DNA of 64,000 nucleotides from Microbacterium pygmaeum. Lineage in GTDB: Bacteria; Actinomycetota; Actinomycetes; Actinomycetales; Microbacteriaceae. The notes under the pieces are model-generated. The model was not told the DNA's origin and did no database searches. It was given only the letters and a program-made list of their open reading frames with translations. Position 1 is the first letter of the stretch; each line of letters begins with the position of its first letter. Of this stretch, positions 8,215 to 17,208 are shown piece after piece. Where the stretch lies: the NCBI RefSeq assembly GCF_900100885.1, contig NZ_LT629692.1:186001-250000 (forward strand). The letters run 5' to 3'. The position numbers and the translations under genes were made by a program.

Positions 8215-11200
8215 TCAGGGCGACGCGTGAGCCGACAGGTACGCCGCCTCGGTGCGGGTCGTCGCGCCGGTCTTGCGGAGGATGTTCGAGACGTGCACGC
8301 TCGCGGTCTTCGTGCTGATGAAGAGCTGCTCGGCGATCTGCCCGTTGCTCAGTCCCCGCGCGACCAGGTCGAGCACCTGCCGCTCGCGCTCGGTGAGGAG
8401 GGCGTCGAGGGATGCGGCATCCGCCGGCGCATCGCGGTGATCCGCGGTTGCCGCACCGACCCGACGCTCGAGCTCCGTCACGCTGTCGACGATGAGGCCC
8501 ATGCCGATGGACTCGGCCCGGTCGCGCGCCGCGTGCGCCGCAGCGCGCGCGCCCGCGCGATCACCCGCGTTGGCGAGCGCTTCGGCGAGCCGGAACTGGG
8601 CATACGGCAGCAGTTGCGCCGGCGCGACGGCGTCTGCCGTCGCGGCGATGGCGATCTGCCAGAGCTCGGGATCCGTTCCGGTGCCGCGCGGGCCGCCCAG
8701 CTCGGCGTCCACGATCGCCGCGTAGGCAGGTGCTGTCGGCCAGACGCTCGCGGCGGAGAGCGCGATGCGGACGTCGCCTTCGAGTGCTCCACTCGACCGT
8801 GGCTCGCCGTTCGCATCCGACAGCGCTCTGCCCGTCACCCGCGCAGCGGCCAGCACACGCGCCGCGAGCGCCACGAGCGGAAGGTCGTAGGCGGCGAAGG
8901 GATGGCGTTCCGGTTCGATCAGCACGCGCACGTCAGACCACGCCGCCGCCGCGTCACCCCGCGCGAGCGCGAGCTCGCCGCTCACCAGCGCAAGGCCCAG
9001 CTGCGCCTGGGTGTCCAACCGGCTCTGCTGCCGCAGCGACGCGTCCCAGCCGCGCAGCAGCCGCTCCGCGAGCGGACGGTCGCCTGACCACAGCACGGCG
9101 TGCACCTTCAGTCGTCGCAGCGGCGCGCTGAAGCCGATGGGGGCATCCAGCTCGAGCGCGCGATCGAGCATCTCGTCAGCACGCTGCGTCTGTCCCAGTG
9201 CGTACAGCGGGCTGATGACGTTCGAGAGCAGCACCGCGCCCGAGGTGCGCTCCACACCGCGCTGCCTCGCCCGCTCGGCGCCCTCCTCGGCGGTGCGAAC
9301 CGCCTCCTCGTAGCGCCCGAGCAGATTCAACGCGTCCGACTGGTTCACCCAGTAGCGCAGCCGCGCCGAATCGTTGCCGACCGCGTATTCGCGAGCGAGC
9401 GCGAGATCCGCGATGCCGGCCTCGATGTCGCCGCTGGCCAGTCGCGAGAAGCCGCGGATGTTGGATGCCACCGACATCCGCGCACGGTTGTCCACCGCAC
9501 TCGCCTCGGCGAATGCGCCGTCGGCCATCTCGATCGCCGCATCGAAACGGGCGATGAGCATGAGACGTGCGGCCAGTTCACCGAGCACGTTCGCACGCAG
9601 CACGCTGGGCGGCTGCCCTTCCAGCACGGCGAGCGCCTGACGCAGCAGATCGATGGAGCCGATCTGGCCGATGTTCGCCAGATACGACGCCTTGTTGCGG
9701 AGCAGGAGCGCGTACGCCGCCGCGTCGGCGGGGTCGGAGAGCGCGATCGCCTCGTCGATCAGCAGGATCGCCCGCTCGCTCTCGCCCGCGTTGCGCAGCA
9801 CGTAGGAGATCTCACCCAGGAGTTCCACCTTCGTCCGGCCGGCGAGCTCGACCGCATCCGAGACCTGCTCCCACAGCTCGAGAGCCCGCTCGCCCATCGT
9901 GGCGGCCGTCGCGAAGGCGAACGAGGACCTCGCCTGCTGGTAGGCGGCGAGGGATGCGATGAAGGCCTCTCGGACGTTGTGCGCGGCCATCCAGTGGTAC
10001 GAGATCGCGGTGGCGTCGGCGCCACCCCCGCCGGACGGGACGGCGAGCGCCTGGGCATAGCGCGTATGGAAGCGCACCCGCTCGCCCGGCAGCAGCTGAT
10101 CGTGGATCGCCTCGCGCACCAACGCGTGCCGGAACGCATAGGCGGTCCCGTCGACCACCAGGACGCTGGCGGCGATCGCCTCCCCTGCGGCGAGGTCGAT
10201 CGCCTCGGCGGATTCGTCGCAGACCTCGACCAGGAGTTCGTGCTCGACCCGTACGCCCCCGGCCGCCAGCAGCCGCAGCATGCGCTGGGTCGGTTCGCCG
10301 AGCTGCTCGTAGCGGGCGAGGAGGATGTCGCGGAGCGAGTCCGGGAAGCTGTCGATGCTCCGCACGCCGCTGCAGCAGACGAGCTCTTCGACGAAGAACG
10401 GAACTCCCTCCGTCCGCACATACACCTGCGCGAGTTCGTCCTCGTCGGGAGGCGAGTCCAGAATCGCGGTCGCCATCTCGCGGACCTGCCGGCGGTCCAG
10501 GCGGGCCAGCTCGCGTCGCTCGACCCGCCGGTTCCGGTCGAGTTCGGGCAGCAGCGCCCGCAGCGCGCTCCCGCGACCGAGCTCGTCGCTGCGGAAGGTG
10601 AGCAGGATCAGCAGACGTGAGTCTTCGACGACCCTGATCAGAAAGCGCAGCAGGCCGAGGCTCTGCGGGTCGATCCAATGGAGGTCTTCGACCAGCAGTA
10701 CGACGGGGCGCACCGCCGCCACATTCTCGAGGACTTCGGCAACGGCGTCGTACAGCCGGTCGGCACCACCGCGTACCGGCGCATTCGACTGATCACCGGC
10801 GCTCAGTTCGGGCAGGAGCAGGGCGAGCGCGTCGCGCGCCGGTCCCGATGCGTCGAAGAGCGCCGCCTCGCCCACCTCTTGAGCGAGGGAGCGGAGCGCC
10901 GCCAGGATCGGCGCATACGGCGGTGCGTCGCGATCGAAGTCGACGGACTGGCCCCGCAGCACGATCGCCTCGGGCGGCATCGACTGCAGGAACTCGGCCA
11001 CGAGTCGGGTCTTGCCGATGCCCGCCTCGCCACCGATCAGCAGCGTCCGGGTCGAGCCCGAGACGATGTCGGCATAGGCGTCCTCGAGCGCCTCGAAGTC
11101 GGCCTGCCGGCCGACGAGCGAAGGGCTGACCGTGGCTCGCATGAGCCCATCGTTCCACGACCCTCCGACATATGGGTCGGAGGGTCGTGGTGCGTGCGAG

Positions 11201-11229
11201 CCCCCCGGAGCGGGCTCGATGAGGGTCAT
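8215..11229 (-). CDS. Large LuxR-family (LAL/MalT-like) ATPase regulator
   Basis: About 1000 residues. After a short N-terminal stretch, LVGRQADFEALEDAYADI opens an AAA/STAND ATPase with Walker A GGEAGIGKTR near residue 65 and a Walker B-like VVLLVEDLHWID near 180. A long helical-repeat middle follows (ATP-dependent LAL architecture). The last 65 residues are a LuxR helix-turn-helix (LTERERQVLDLVARGLSNGQIAEQLFIS). The start at 11229 overlaps the stop of the small upstream gene as TGATG. A second in-frame ATG at 11142 lies just past the hairpin 11155-11190 and fits the usual domain start better, so the N-terminal 29 residues are doubtful. Inducer unknown. Confidence 0.88.
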   Translation of the reverse strand: MTLIEPAPGGSHAPRPSDPYVGGSWNDGLMRATVSPSLVGRQADFEALEDAYADIVSGSTRTLLIGGEAGIGKTRLVAEFLQSMPPEAIVLRGQSVDFDRDAPPYAPILAALRSLAQEVGEAALFDASGPARDALALLLPELSAGDQSNAPVRGGADRLYDAVAEVLENVAAVRPVVLLVEDLHWIDPQSLGLLRFLIRVVEDSRLLILLTFRSDELGRGSALRALLPELDRNRRVERRELARLDRRQVREMATAILDSPPDEDELAQVYVRTEGVPFFVEELVCCSGVRSIDSFPDSLRDILLARYEQLGEPTQRMLRLLAAGGVRVEHELLVEVCDESAEAIDLAAGEAIAASVLVVDGTAYAFRHALVREAIHDQLLPGERVRFHTRYAQALAVPSGGGGADATAISYHWMAAHNVREAFIASLAAYQQARSSFAFATAATMGERALELWEQVSDAVELAGRTKVELLGEISYVLRNAGESERAILLIDEAIALSDPADAAAYALLLRNKASYLANIGQIGSIDLLRQALAVLEGQPPSVLRANVLGELAARLMLIARFDAAIEMADGAFAEASAVDNRARMSVASNIRGFSRLASGDIEAGIADLALAREYAVGNDSARLRYWVNQSDALNLLGRYEEAVRTAEEGAERARQRGVERTSGAVLLSNVISPLYALGQTQRADEMLDRALELDAPIGFSAPLRRLKVHAVLWSGDRPLAERLLRGWDASLRQQSRLDTQAQLGLALVSGELALARGDAAAAWSDVRVLIEPERHPFAAYDLPLVALAARVLAAARVTGRALSDANGEPRSSGALEGDVRIALSAASVWPTAPAYAAIVDAELGGPRGTGTDPELWQIAIAATADAVAPAQLLPYAQFRLAEALANAGDRAGARAAAHAARDRAESIGMGLIVDSVTELERRVGAATADHRDAPADAASLDALLTERERQVLDLVARGLSNGQIAEQLFISTKTASVHVSNILRKTGATTRTEAAYLSAHASP
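11155..11190. repeat. 15-bp perfect inverted repeat near the LuxR gene start
   Basis: Arms 11155-11169 and 11176-11190 are exact reverse complements with a 6-bp loop. A second smaller hairpin (7-bp arms, 11197-11203 and 11212-11218) lies next to it. Together they fill the space between the small gene's stop and the second possible LuxR start. This fits either a terminator or attenuator between the two genes, or an operator; there is no T-run. Confidence 0.6.
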
Positions 11230-11426
11230 CAGGAGTGCAGCAGGCGGGGCGCTGCGGGCTGCTCCGTGTGGCGCAGGCGCTCGATGACGTTCCGCAGTCC
11301 GTGGCCGTGCGCTTCGGCGGTCTCCGGTTCGCGCTCCTGGGCGATCCGGCGGTACTCGAGCTCGCGGTTGAGCTGCTCATCGGCCGCCTGCTGCAGGTGG
11401 ACGAATGTTCCTTCGCTGACGTACAT
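11229..11426 (-). CDS. Small hydrophilic protein, 65 aa, upstream of the LuxR gene
   Basis: The ATG at 11426 follows GAGGAGAG at good spacing. The product is charged and helical (EGTFVHLQQAADEQLNREL, then RRIAQEREPETAEAHG) with no membrane segment and no Cys. I do not recognise a family. Its stop shares one base with the long LuxR start (TGATG), which points to one operon. Its own ribosome site is buried in a 12-bp inverted repeat (see 11429-11460), so its translation may be conditional. Confidence 0.6.
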   Translation of the reverse strand: MYVSEGTFVHLQQAADEQLNRELEYRRIAQEREPETAEAHGHGLRNVIERLRHTEQPAAPRLLHS

Positions 11427-11428
11427 GA

Positions 11429-11460
11429 TCTCTCCTCAGGTCCGCTGTCCTGAGGAGAGA
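11429..11460 (-). promoter_or_regulatory. Inverted repeat that would sequester a ribosome binding site
   Basis: Perfect 12-bp arms lie at 11429-11440 and 11449-11460 with an 8-nt loop. On the minus strand, the arm nearer the ATG (11426) contains the Shine-Dalgarno GAGGAGAG. In the mRNA the other arm can pair with it completely. This could give translational control, or it could be a protein operator that happens to overlap the ribosome site. Confidence 0.5.
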
Positions 11461-11521
11461 CTGCTCGCTAAGGCATCGCACCCCCATCGGGAGGATGCCC
11501 TATCTTCGAGCCGGAGTCGAC

Positions 11522-12736
11522 TCAGCTCGGCATCGGGAGCGATCGGGCGACGCCGGCGGCGGTGAAAGGAAGCGACGTCGGATCACGGTCCTCGGGCTGG
11601 TAGTCCAGGTCGCGGCTCAGCGCCGCGTCGAACCGTGCGGAGACCGCGCCAAACGGGAGCCACTGGACATACCGCTCATACGCTTCCGCGGGATCGGCGC
11701 TTCGCGCCACAGCATCGTCCTGCGTCGGGGAGACGAGCCGGGCGACCGCCCGGCACATGTGGTCGAATTCGGCGACGAGGGGGTCGACACCGGGCACGTC
11801 GTCCGGCGAACTGCGCACGGCGCCGAGCTGGCGCGCGAATTCAGCCGAGGACACCGGGGTCGGCGGAACGAGCGGAGGCAGGCGCAGCATCTCGGTCGTG
11901 ATCCACCGGCGAGCGGCGGCCAGGGATTCCTCCAGGCGGAACAGCCCGGGCAGGCGCGAGACCGGGTACTCGCCGACCGGGAGACCCCACCGCAGCGCGC
12001 CGACGATCTGGCCGATCGAACCGAGGGCGAACGGAGCGGAGAACTGCTCGTCGCCGCTCTGGAAGAAGTAGGTGGTGCGGGTCTGCCGCAGCACGTCGCC
12101 GTACAGGTTCATGTCGCCCCACGTGTTCGTGAGGTACCGCTCGACGTCCGACGGCTCGCCGTTCGGGAAGAAGGGGTAGAGCGCGGCGAGTGGGGTGGCA
12201 TCGCCCTCGCCAGGACGGGAGACGTCCGCGGACAGGGAGCGGAGCATCTGGATGCCGCTGAAGACGTTCAGCAGGAAGGCGACGATCATCGACAGGAGCA
12301 CCACGGAGCTCAGGGATTCGAGGACGGTCAGGAAGTCGATCACCGGGTGCACCGCCGAGATGTCCTCCACGCCGACCGTCGAGAACTGGCCGATGCTCAT
12401 GTAGAGCGCGCCCCAGAAGCCCTCGGGCGCGCCGCCGCGGATGTCGATCGCGCCCCACCCCATCGCGCCGTAGTAGATGAGCGCGTATCCGAGGATCACA
12501 CCGGACAGCCAGGTGAGGATCACGCTCACCGTCACCAGGCCGGTCACCTGCCGAAGTGCCAGCTGCCGCCACCGGCGCGGGAGGCGGCGCGTCACGGTGC
12601 GCACGATCACCCAGGTCGCGCGGGCCACATGATTGACGACCAGTCCGCGCTCGTTGTAGTTGAGCACCGAGATGAAGGTGTCCACGATCGCGATCAGGAT
12701 GATGACGATACCGAGCACGATCCAGACGACGTCCAT
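11522..12736 (-). CDS. Ion-channel-domain membrane protein with degenerate selectivity filter
   Basis: 404 residues from the ATG at 12736. A first membrane helix lies at residues about 1-20 (MDVVWIVLGIVIILIAIVDT). A second helix near 70-95, a pore-like loop SIGQFSTVGVEDI near 125 and a following helix (LSSVVLLSMIVAFLLNVFSGI) match the two-helix-plus-pore (Ion_trans_2) arrangement. The filter reads TVGVED instead of the potassium signature TVGYGD, so potassium selectivity is doubtful. The C-terminal 230 residues are soluble and unfamiliar. A longer in-frame start exists at 12805. Confidence 0.7.
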   Translation of the reverse strand: MDVVWIVLGIVIILIAIVDTFISVLNYNERGLVVNHVARATWVIVRTVTRRLPRRWRQLALRQVTGLVTVSVILTWLSGVILGYALIYYGAMGWGAIDIRGGAPEGFWGALYMSIGQFSTVGVEDISAVHPVIDFLTVLESLSSVVLLSMIVAFLLNVFSGIQMLRSLSADVSRPGEGDATPLAALYPFFPNGEPSDVERYLTNTWGDMNLYGDVLRQTRTTYFFQSGDEQFSAPFALGSIGQIVGALRWGLPVGEYPVSRLPGLFRLEESLAAARRWITTEMLRLPPLVPPTPVSSAEFARQLGAVRSSPDDVPGVDPLVAEFDHMCRAVARLVSPTQDDAVARSADPAEAYERYVQWLPFGAVSARFDAALSRDLDYQPEDRDPTSLPFTAAGVARSLPMPS

Positions 12737-12806
12737 CCCGCCAGCATAGAAGTGGCCGGAGATGGACTCGTGCCGTGCGGCTCCGGCGCCCTCGGGAGAG
12801 TCCACC

Positions 12807-13922
12807 TCACGCAGCGAGCATGCGACTGAACTCGTTGAAGGCGACCTCGGTTTCCTCGTCCCGCGCGGCGTCCTCCGGGCGCGCGTACGACGCGGCCCGC
12901 GCGATCACCACACCGGACGCGTCGTTGACATAGACGTACTGACCGTGAATGCCGCGAGCCATGATCGCCCCGGGAGCACGGCGCGAACTCCACCATTTGT
13001 AGCTGTAGGCGTAGTTCTCCAGGTGCGGGCCTAAACGCCCCCGCCGGAGATGATCCCGCTCGGGACGGTGGAAGCGCGCGATCCACTCCTCCGATACGAT
13101 CCGGCGATCGTTCGCCACCCCGCCGCGCCGGACGAGGTCGCCGAAGCGGGCTATATCGCGAACTGTGGCGCAGAAGGCCGAACCGGCCAAGTGCTGTCGA
13201 GGTTGAAGGTGTGAGGTGTAGTAGTAGGCGTTCGACTCTGCACCCATGGGCTGCCACAGCACCTGCGAGTTCAGCTGCGCCAACGTCATCCCGCTCGCCG
13301 CCTCGAGCACCCAGCCCAGCACGGCGGAGTCGACCGAGGAGTAGCTGAAGCTCACGCCGGCCGGATGCTGGGTGCGCAACGTCCGAGCCATCTGCCGCGG
13401 ATCTGCTTCGGCTACGGATCTTCGCCATCGATGGATCTCGCTCGTGGGATCGTCGAACGCCTCCGTGAAGGCGCTGCCACTGCTCATGTTGAGCAGATCG
13501 AAGAGGGTCGCGTCGTGGAAGGACGTGTGCGCGAATTCCGGCAGGTAGGTCACCACGCGCTCTGCGACGGAGGTTACGAGACCCTCATCGAGGGCGATAC
13601 CCATCAGGACCGATGTCACGGCCTTCGTCACCGAGTACATGCGCAATCGCACGTCCGGCGCGGCGAACGCGCCCGGGTAGGCCTCATACACGAGCTCGCC
13701 GTCGCGGAGGATGGCGATCGCCGTGGTGTTCGTGCGCTCGATGAGATCATCGATGCTCCGCTCCACTCCGGCGAATCGATACCGCGGGCGCAGCGCCGGA
13801 GCCGCTGCGCTCCGATCCGCCGGCGACGCGGACGCGCGGACCGTTTCGACGGGGAACATCGTGTCGGTGTGCGCCAGCGACCATTCGAAGTGCCTCGGGT
13901 CCCCCGCGGAGGGATTCAGCAC
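12807..13922 (-). CDS. Serine hydrolase, beta-lactamase (class C-like) family
   Basis: 371 residues. The nucleophile motif is SVTK (Ser-x-x-Lys) near residue 97, the second motif YSSVDS near 195 stands in the Tyr-x-Asn/Ser position, and HGQYVYV near 325 occupies the third-motif position. The arrangement resembles 6-aminohexanoate-dimer hydrolase and related esterases rather than a true beta-lactamase. No signal peptide is evident, so it should be cytosolic. The substrate is unknown. Confidence 0.85.
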   Translation of the reverse strand: MLNPSAGDPRHFEWSLAHTDTMFPVETVRASASPADRSAAAPALRPRYRFAGVERSIDDLIERTNTTAIAILRDGELVYEAYPGAFAAPDVRLRMYSVTKAVTSVLMGIALDEGLVTSVAERVVTYLPEFAHTSFHDATLFDLLNMSSGSAFTEAFDDPTSEIHRWRRSVAEADPRQMARTLRTQHPAGVSFSYSSVDSAVLGWVLEAASGMTLAQLNSQVLWQPMGAESNAYYYTSHLQPRQHLAGSAFCATVRDIARFGDLVRRGGVANDRRIVSEEWIARFHRPERDHLRRGRLGPHLENYAYSYKWWSSRRAPGAIMARGIHGQYVYVNDASGVVIARAASYARPEDAARDEETEVAFNEFSRMLAA

Positions 13923-13977
13923 GGGCGGCCGACGCGCGTCATGGCCCGCCGCGCGGCGATCGACGGCAGCTCACCGG

Positions 13978-14658
13978 TCAAGGGTGCACATCCACTCGGT
14001 CCATCGAATTGTGCAGATGCGCGCGCATCGCCGCGCCGGCGGTCATCGCATCTCCGTTCGCAATCGCCCTGATCACGGCGCGATGCTCCTCCCATGCTCG
14101 GGCCAGCGCTGCGTCGTCTTCGCCGAGCCGAGCGGGAGGCACCATGATCGAGCCGGGACCGAGCGATTCGAGCGCGGCGACGAAATACCCGTTGCCGGTC
14201 GTGCGGGCGATCTCTCGGTGGAATTCCCAGTCCGCCTCGACAGCGGCGGCCGGACTCGACAGGTCCGCGCCATCGAGTATCGCTGTCAGCCGACGGACGT
14301 GGAGGGGCGACCGCCGACGAGCCGCCAGTGCGGCCGATTCGGACTCCAGCGACGCTCGGAACTCGAGCATCCCGGCGACATCGGTGCCAGCGACTGGCCA
14401 GGAAGCGGCGCCGGCCCGGGTCGGAATGGTCAGGACGAACGTGCCGCGCCCCTGTTCGGACCGCAGCACTCCCCTTGCTCTCAGACGCGAAATCGCCTCG
14501 CGGATGACCGTGCGGCTCACTCCGAACTCGACGGCCAGCCGGGTCTCGGGCGCGAGACGTGAACCTGGCGAGATCCGGTCACGTCGGATGAGAAGCAGCA
14601 GTTCCTCTGCAACCCGATCCGAGGCCCGGGCCTGCTCAGCACCCCCGTGGAAGCTCAC
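13978..14658 (-). CDS. GntR family regulator, FadR/FCD subfamily
   Basis: 226 residues from the GTG at 14658, which overlaps the upstream enolase-superfamily stop as GTGA and follows GAGGTGA. The winged helix (residues about 12-75) shows LAPETRLAVEFGVSRTVIREAISRL and RSEQGRGTFV. The FCD ligand domain follows, with DWEFHREIARTTGN and the C-terminal HLHNSMDRV (metal-ligand His). It very likely controls the adjacent sugar-acid dehydratase and the divergent MFS gene through the site at 15794-15830. Confidence 0.9.
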   Translation of the reverse strand: MSFHGGAEQARASDRVAEELLLLIRRDRISPGSRLAPETRLAVEFGVSRTVIREAISRLRARGVLRSEQGRGTFVLTIPTRAGAASWPVAGTDVAGMLEFRASLESESAALAARRRSPLHVRRLTAILDGADLSSPAAAVEADWEFHREIARTTGNGYFVAALESLGPGSIMVPPARLGEDDAALARAWEEHRAVIRAIANGDAMTAGAAMRAHLHNSMDRVDVHP

Positions 14659-15803
14659 CGGATCACCTCGTCCGCCACAGTCCACGCGTCAGAGCGTTCA
14701 CTCAGGGTGAGGCCGATTCCGGGCCCTGTCGGCACGATCATTCTGCCGTTCGTGACCTCGACGGTCTCGTTGAACAGCGGCTCCAGCCAATCGAAGTGCT
14801 CGACCCACGGTTCGCTGGCGTGCGTGGCGGCGAGGTGGATGTGAAGCTCCATCGCGAAGTGCGGAGCCACCCCCACGCCGGCCTCGTCAGCCAGCGCGAG
14901 CAGGCGGAGGAACTGGGTCGTGCCACCCACGCGCGGCGCGTCCGGCTGGATGATGTCGGCCGCTCCGGCGTCGATGAAATCCCGGTGCTCACGCACACTG
15001 GTGAGCATCTCCCCCGTCGCGACAGGAGTGTCCAGGGCGCGCGCGAGCTCGGCGTGCCCACTGACGTCGTAGGCATCCAGGGGCTCCTCGATCCACACCA
15101 GATCGAATTCTTCGAGTGCGCGGCCCATTCTGAGCGCGGTCGGCCGGTCCCACTGCTGATTCGCATCGACCATGAGCGGCACGTGCGCGCCGAGCGCATC
15201 CCGCACGGCCCGCACGCGGTCGAGATCCTGGCGCGCGTCCGGATGACCGACCTTCACCTTGATTCCTCCGATGCCACCCTCGACGGCGGCGAGCGCGTTG
15301 TCGATGACGGCGCCGATCGGAGTGTGCAGGAACCCGCCTGACGTGTTGTAGCAGCGGACGGCGTCGTGGTGCGAGCCGATGAATCTGGCGAGCGACAGCC
15401 GTGATCGCTTGGCCTTCAAATCCCACAGCGCGTTGTCGATCGCGGCGATCGCCTGCGTTGCGATGCCGCTGCGACCCACGGAGGCGCCCGCCCAGACGAG
15501 CTGGAGCATGTTGCGCTGGATGTCGTTGGCGTCGAGCCCGATCAGGAGAGGTGCGATCTCGTGGGCATGGGCGAACTGCGCATCGCCGCCGGCTCGCTTG
15601 GAGTAGCTGAATCCCATTCCGGCGGCGCCGTCGGTGGTAAGCACCTCGGCGAACAGCAGCGCGACTTCCGTCATCGGCCGCTGCCGCCCGCTCAAGACCT
15701 TCGCGTCGCTCACGGGGACGCGGAGGGGCAATCGCACTGAGCGCAGACGAACCTGATCCACGGCGTCTGCAGAGCCGGTCGACGAGATGGGACGATTGGT
15801 CAT
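14655..15803 (-). CDS. Mandelate racemase/muconate lactonizing enzyme family (enolase superfamily)
   Basis: 382 residues from the ATG at 15803 (another lies at 15809). The enolase-superfamily barrel is seen in GGIKVKVGHPD (paired Lys catalysts) near 195, MVDANQQW (Asp/Asn metal ligands) near 223, WIEEPLD near 248, ATGEM near 273, IIQPDAPRVGG near 298 and APHFAMELH (catalytic His) near 327. This residue set fits an acid-sugar dehydratase such as L-talarate/galactarate dehydratase, but the true substrate is an inference. Its operon with a GntR regulator and divergence from an MFS transporter suit sugar-acid use. Confidence 0.85.
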   Translation of the reverse strand: MTNRPISSTGSADAVDQVRLRSVRLPLRVPVSDAKVLSGRQRPMTEVALLFAEVLTTDGAAGMGFSYSKRAGGDAQFAHAHEIAPLLIGLDANDIQRNMLQLVWAGASVGRSGIATQAIAAIDNALWDLKAKRSRLSLARFIGSHHDAVRCYNTSGGFLHTPIGAVIDNALAAVEGGIGGIKVKVGHPDARQDLDRVRAVRDALGAHVPLMVDANQQWDRPTALRMGRALEEFDLVWIEEPLDAYDVSGHAELARALDTPVATGEMLTSVREHRDFIDAGAADIIQPDAPRVGGTTQFLRLLALADEAGVGVAPHFAMELHIHLAATHASEPWVEHFDWLEPLFNETVEVTNGRMIVPTGPGIGLTLSERSDAWTVADEVIR

Positions 15804-15830
15804 ACTCATACCTTATGGGTCATACCAATC
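15794..15830. promoter_or_regulatory. Operator-like repeats between the dehydratase and MFS genes
   Basis: GATTGGT (15794-15800) and ACCAATC (15824-15830) are inverted. Within them GGTCATAC occurs at 15798 and again at 15818, exactly 20 bp apart, so both lie on one face of the helix. These half-sites resemble the TNGTNNNACNA consensus known for FadR-type GntR regulators. The element overlaps the start codon of the dehydratase gene, which suits repression. Confidence 0.55.
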
Positions 15831-15954
15831 AGGGGCTGGGAATGCTACCGTGGGAGTTGCACCTTGGTGTGTAACAGCGGAATCAGGCTGCCCACGTCGA
15901 AGTTCAGGCCGACTTGTCTGCCGACGCGGCTGGTCTCCGTGGAGGCGCCCGCTG

Positions 15955-17208
15955 ATGGCAGGCTCGCGCAACGATGACCGTCTTGATCCCTCGTGGCCCG
16001 GCGACCGTGGCCCGCAGGGGTTCACTGCCTACCGACGGATATTGCGTCTCCCGGGCGCGGTCGGGTTCTTCGTCCCTGCGATCGTCGCCCGGCTGGGTGT
16101 GGCGGCGACCGGGATCGGCATGCTGTTCTCGGTCCATGGCTTCACCGGGTCCTACGCCTTCGCGGGTGCGGTGACCGGTGTGTTCGCGACCGCCGAGGCG
16201 ATCGCGGGACCACAGGTCGGCAGACTGATCGACAGGTTCGGTCAAGGCCGGATCCTCCCTGCTGTCGCGGGCGCGCACCTGATGGCGATCGTCCTCACGA
16301 TGTTCGCCGCAGCGAGTGGGAGCCTCGCCCTGTCGGTGCCGGCAGCCGTCTTCGCCGGTGCGACCGTCGCGCAGCCCGGAGCGCTCGCCGGCGCGCGCTG
16401 GGTGCACATCCTCCCGGAGCGCAGCGACCTTCGGGTCGCGTTCTCGCTCGAGGCAGCGGTGAACGACGCGGTGTTCATCATCGGTCCACCGGTTGTGACG
16501 GTGCTGAGCGGACTGGTCGCACCCTGGGCGGGCTCGGCCGTGGCGGCTGTGCTGCTCGTCGTGGGCTGCCTCGTGCTCGCGGCGCAGACCGCGACCGCCC
16601 CGTCACCAGCGGCGCGGTCGCCTCGCAGCGAAATCCGACCACACAGCCGGACCAACGGCCTGCGCTCACCCGCGTTCCTGGCGGCGGTCGGCGTCAACCT
16701 CGGTCTCGGATGCTTCTTCGGCGCCGCACCGATCCTCGTCACGGCGACGGCGACCGGCAACGGGATCCCCGCCATCGCCGGTTTCGTCCTGGCCGCCACG
16801 AGCGTCGCGAGCCTGGTGAGCGGACTGGTCTACGGAGCCTCAGCCAGCCGGCTCCGGCCCCAGGCCGTGCAGCTGACAGCCGCCGCGGTGCTGCTCAGCG
16901 CGCTGGTGCTCGCGGTCTTCTGGCCTTCGCTGCTCGGCCTCGCGGTCGCGGTCCTCATCGGTGGGATCGCGATCGCTCCACTGGTCGCGACCTCGTCGCA
17001 GATCGTCGAGGCCAGTATCGAGCGACGCGTGCTCACCCAGGGTCTGACCTGGATCAACACGGCATCCGCCGCCGGAGTCGGCATCTCGAGCGCTGCCGTC
17101 GGCTTCGCGATCGAAGCGGGCGGCCTCGTCCCGGCAACCGTGGTCGCGATGGGTCTGGTCGGCGTCGCCGTGGCAAGCGCGCTGGCCGGGTTCAGAGGGC
17201 CGCGATGA
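15955..17208 (+). CDS. MFS transporter
   Basis: 417 residues, almost entirely hydrophobic with about 12 helices. The loop 2-3 signature appears as GPQVGRLIDRFGQGR near residue 80. The central cytoplasmic loop is around residues 215-235 (Ser/Arg-rich). The start at 15955 lies 9 nt behind GGAGG. It is divergent from the dehydratase and probably imports the sugar acid it degrades, though an efflux role cannot be excluded. The 3' end overlaps the convergent esterase gene by 17 bp. Confidence 0.85.
   Translation: MAGSRNDDRLDPSWPGDRGPQGFTAYRRILRLPGAVGFFVPAIVARLGVAATGIGMLFSVHGFTGSYAFAGAVTGVFATAEAIAGPQVGRLIDRFGQGRILPAVAGAHLMAIVLTMFAAASGSLALSVPAAVFAGATVAQPGALAGARWVHILPERSDLRVAFSLEAAVNDAVFIIGPPVVTVLSGLVAPWAGSAVAAVLLVVGCLVLAAQTATAPSPAARSPRSEIRPHSRTNGLRSPAFLAAVGVNLGLGCFFGAAPILVTATATGNGIPAIAGFVLAATSVASLVSGLVYGASASRLRPQAVQLTAAAVLLSALVLAVFWPSLLGLAVAVLIGGIAIAPLVATSSQIVEASIERRVLTQGLTWINTASAAGVGISSAAVGFAIEAGGLVPATVVAMGLVGVAVASALAGFRGPR

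Noticed and set aside
9100..10620. Long plus-strand open frame opposite the LuxR gene
   Set aside because: Composition (Arg/Gly/His-rich) and lack of motifs mark it as a GC-driven shadow of the real minus-strand gene.
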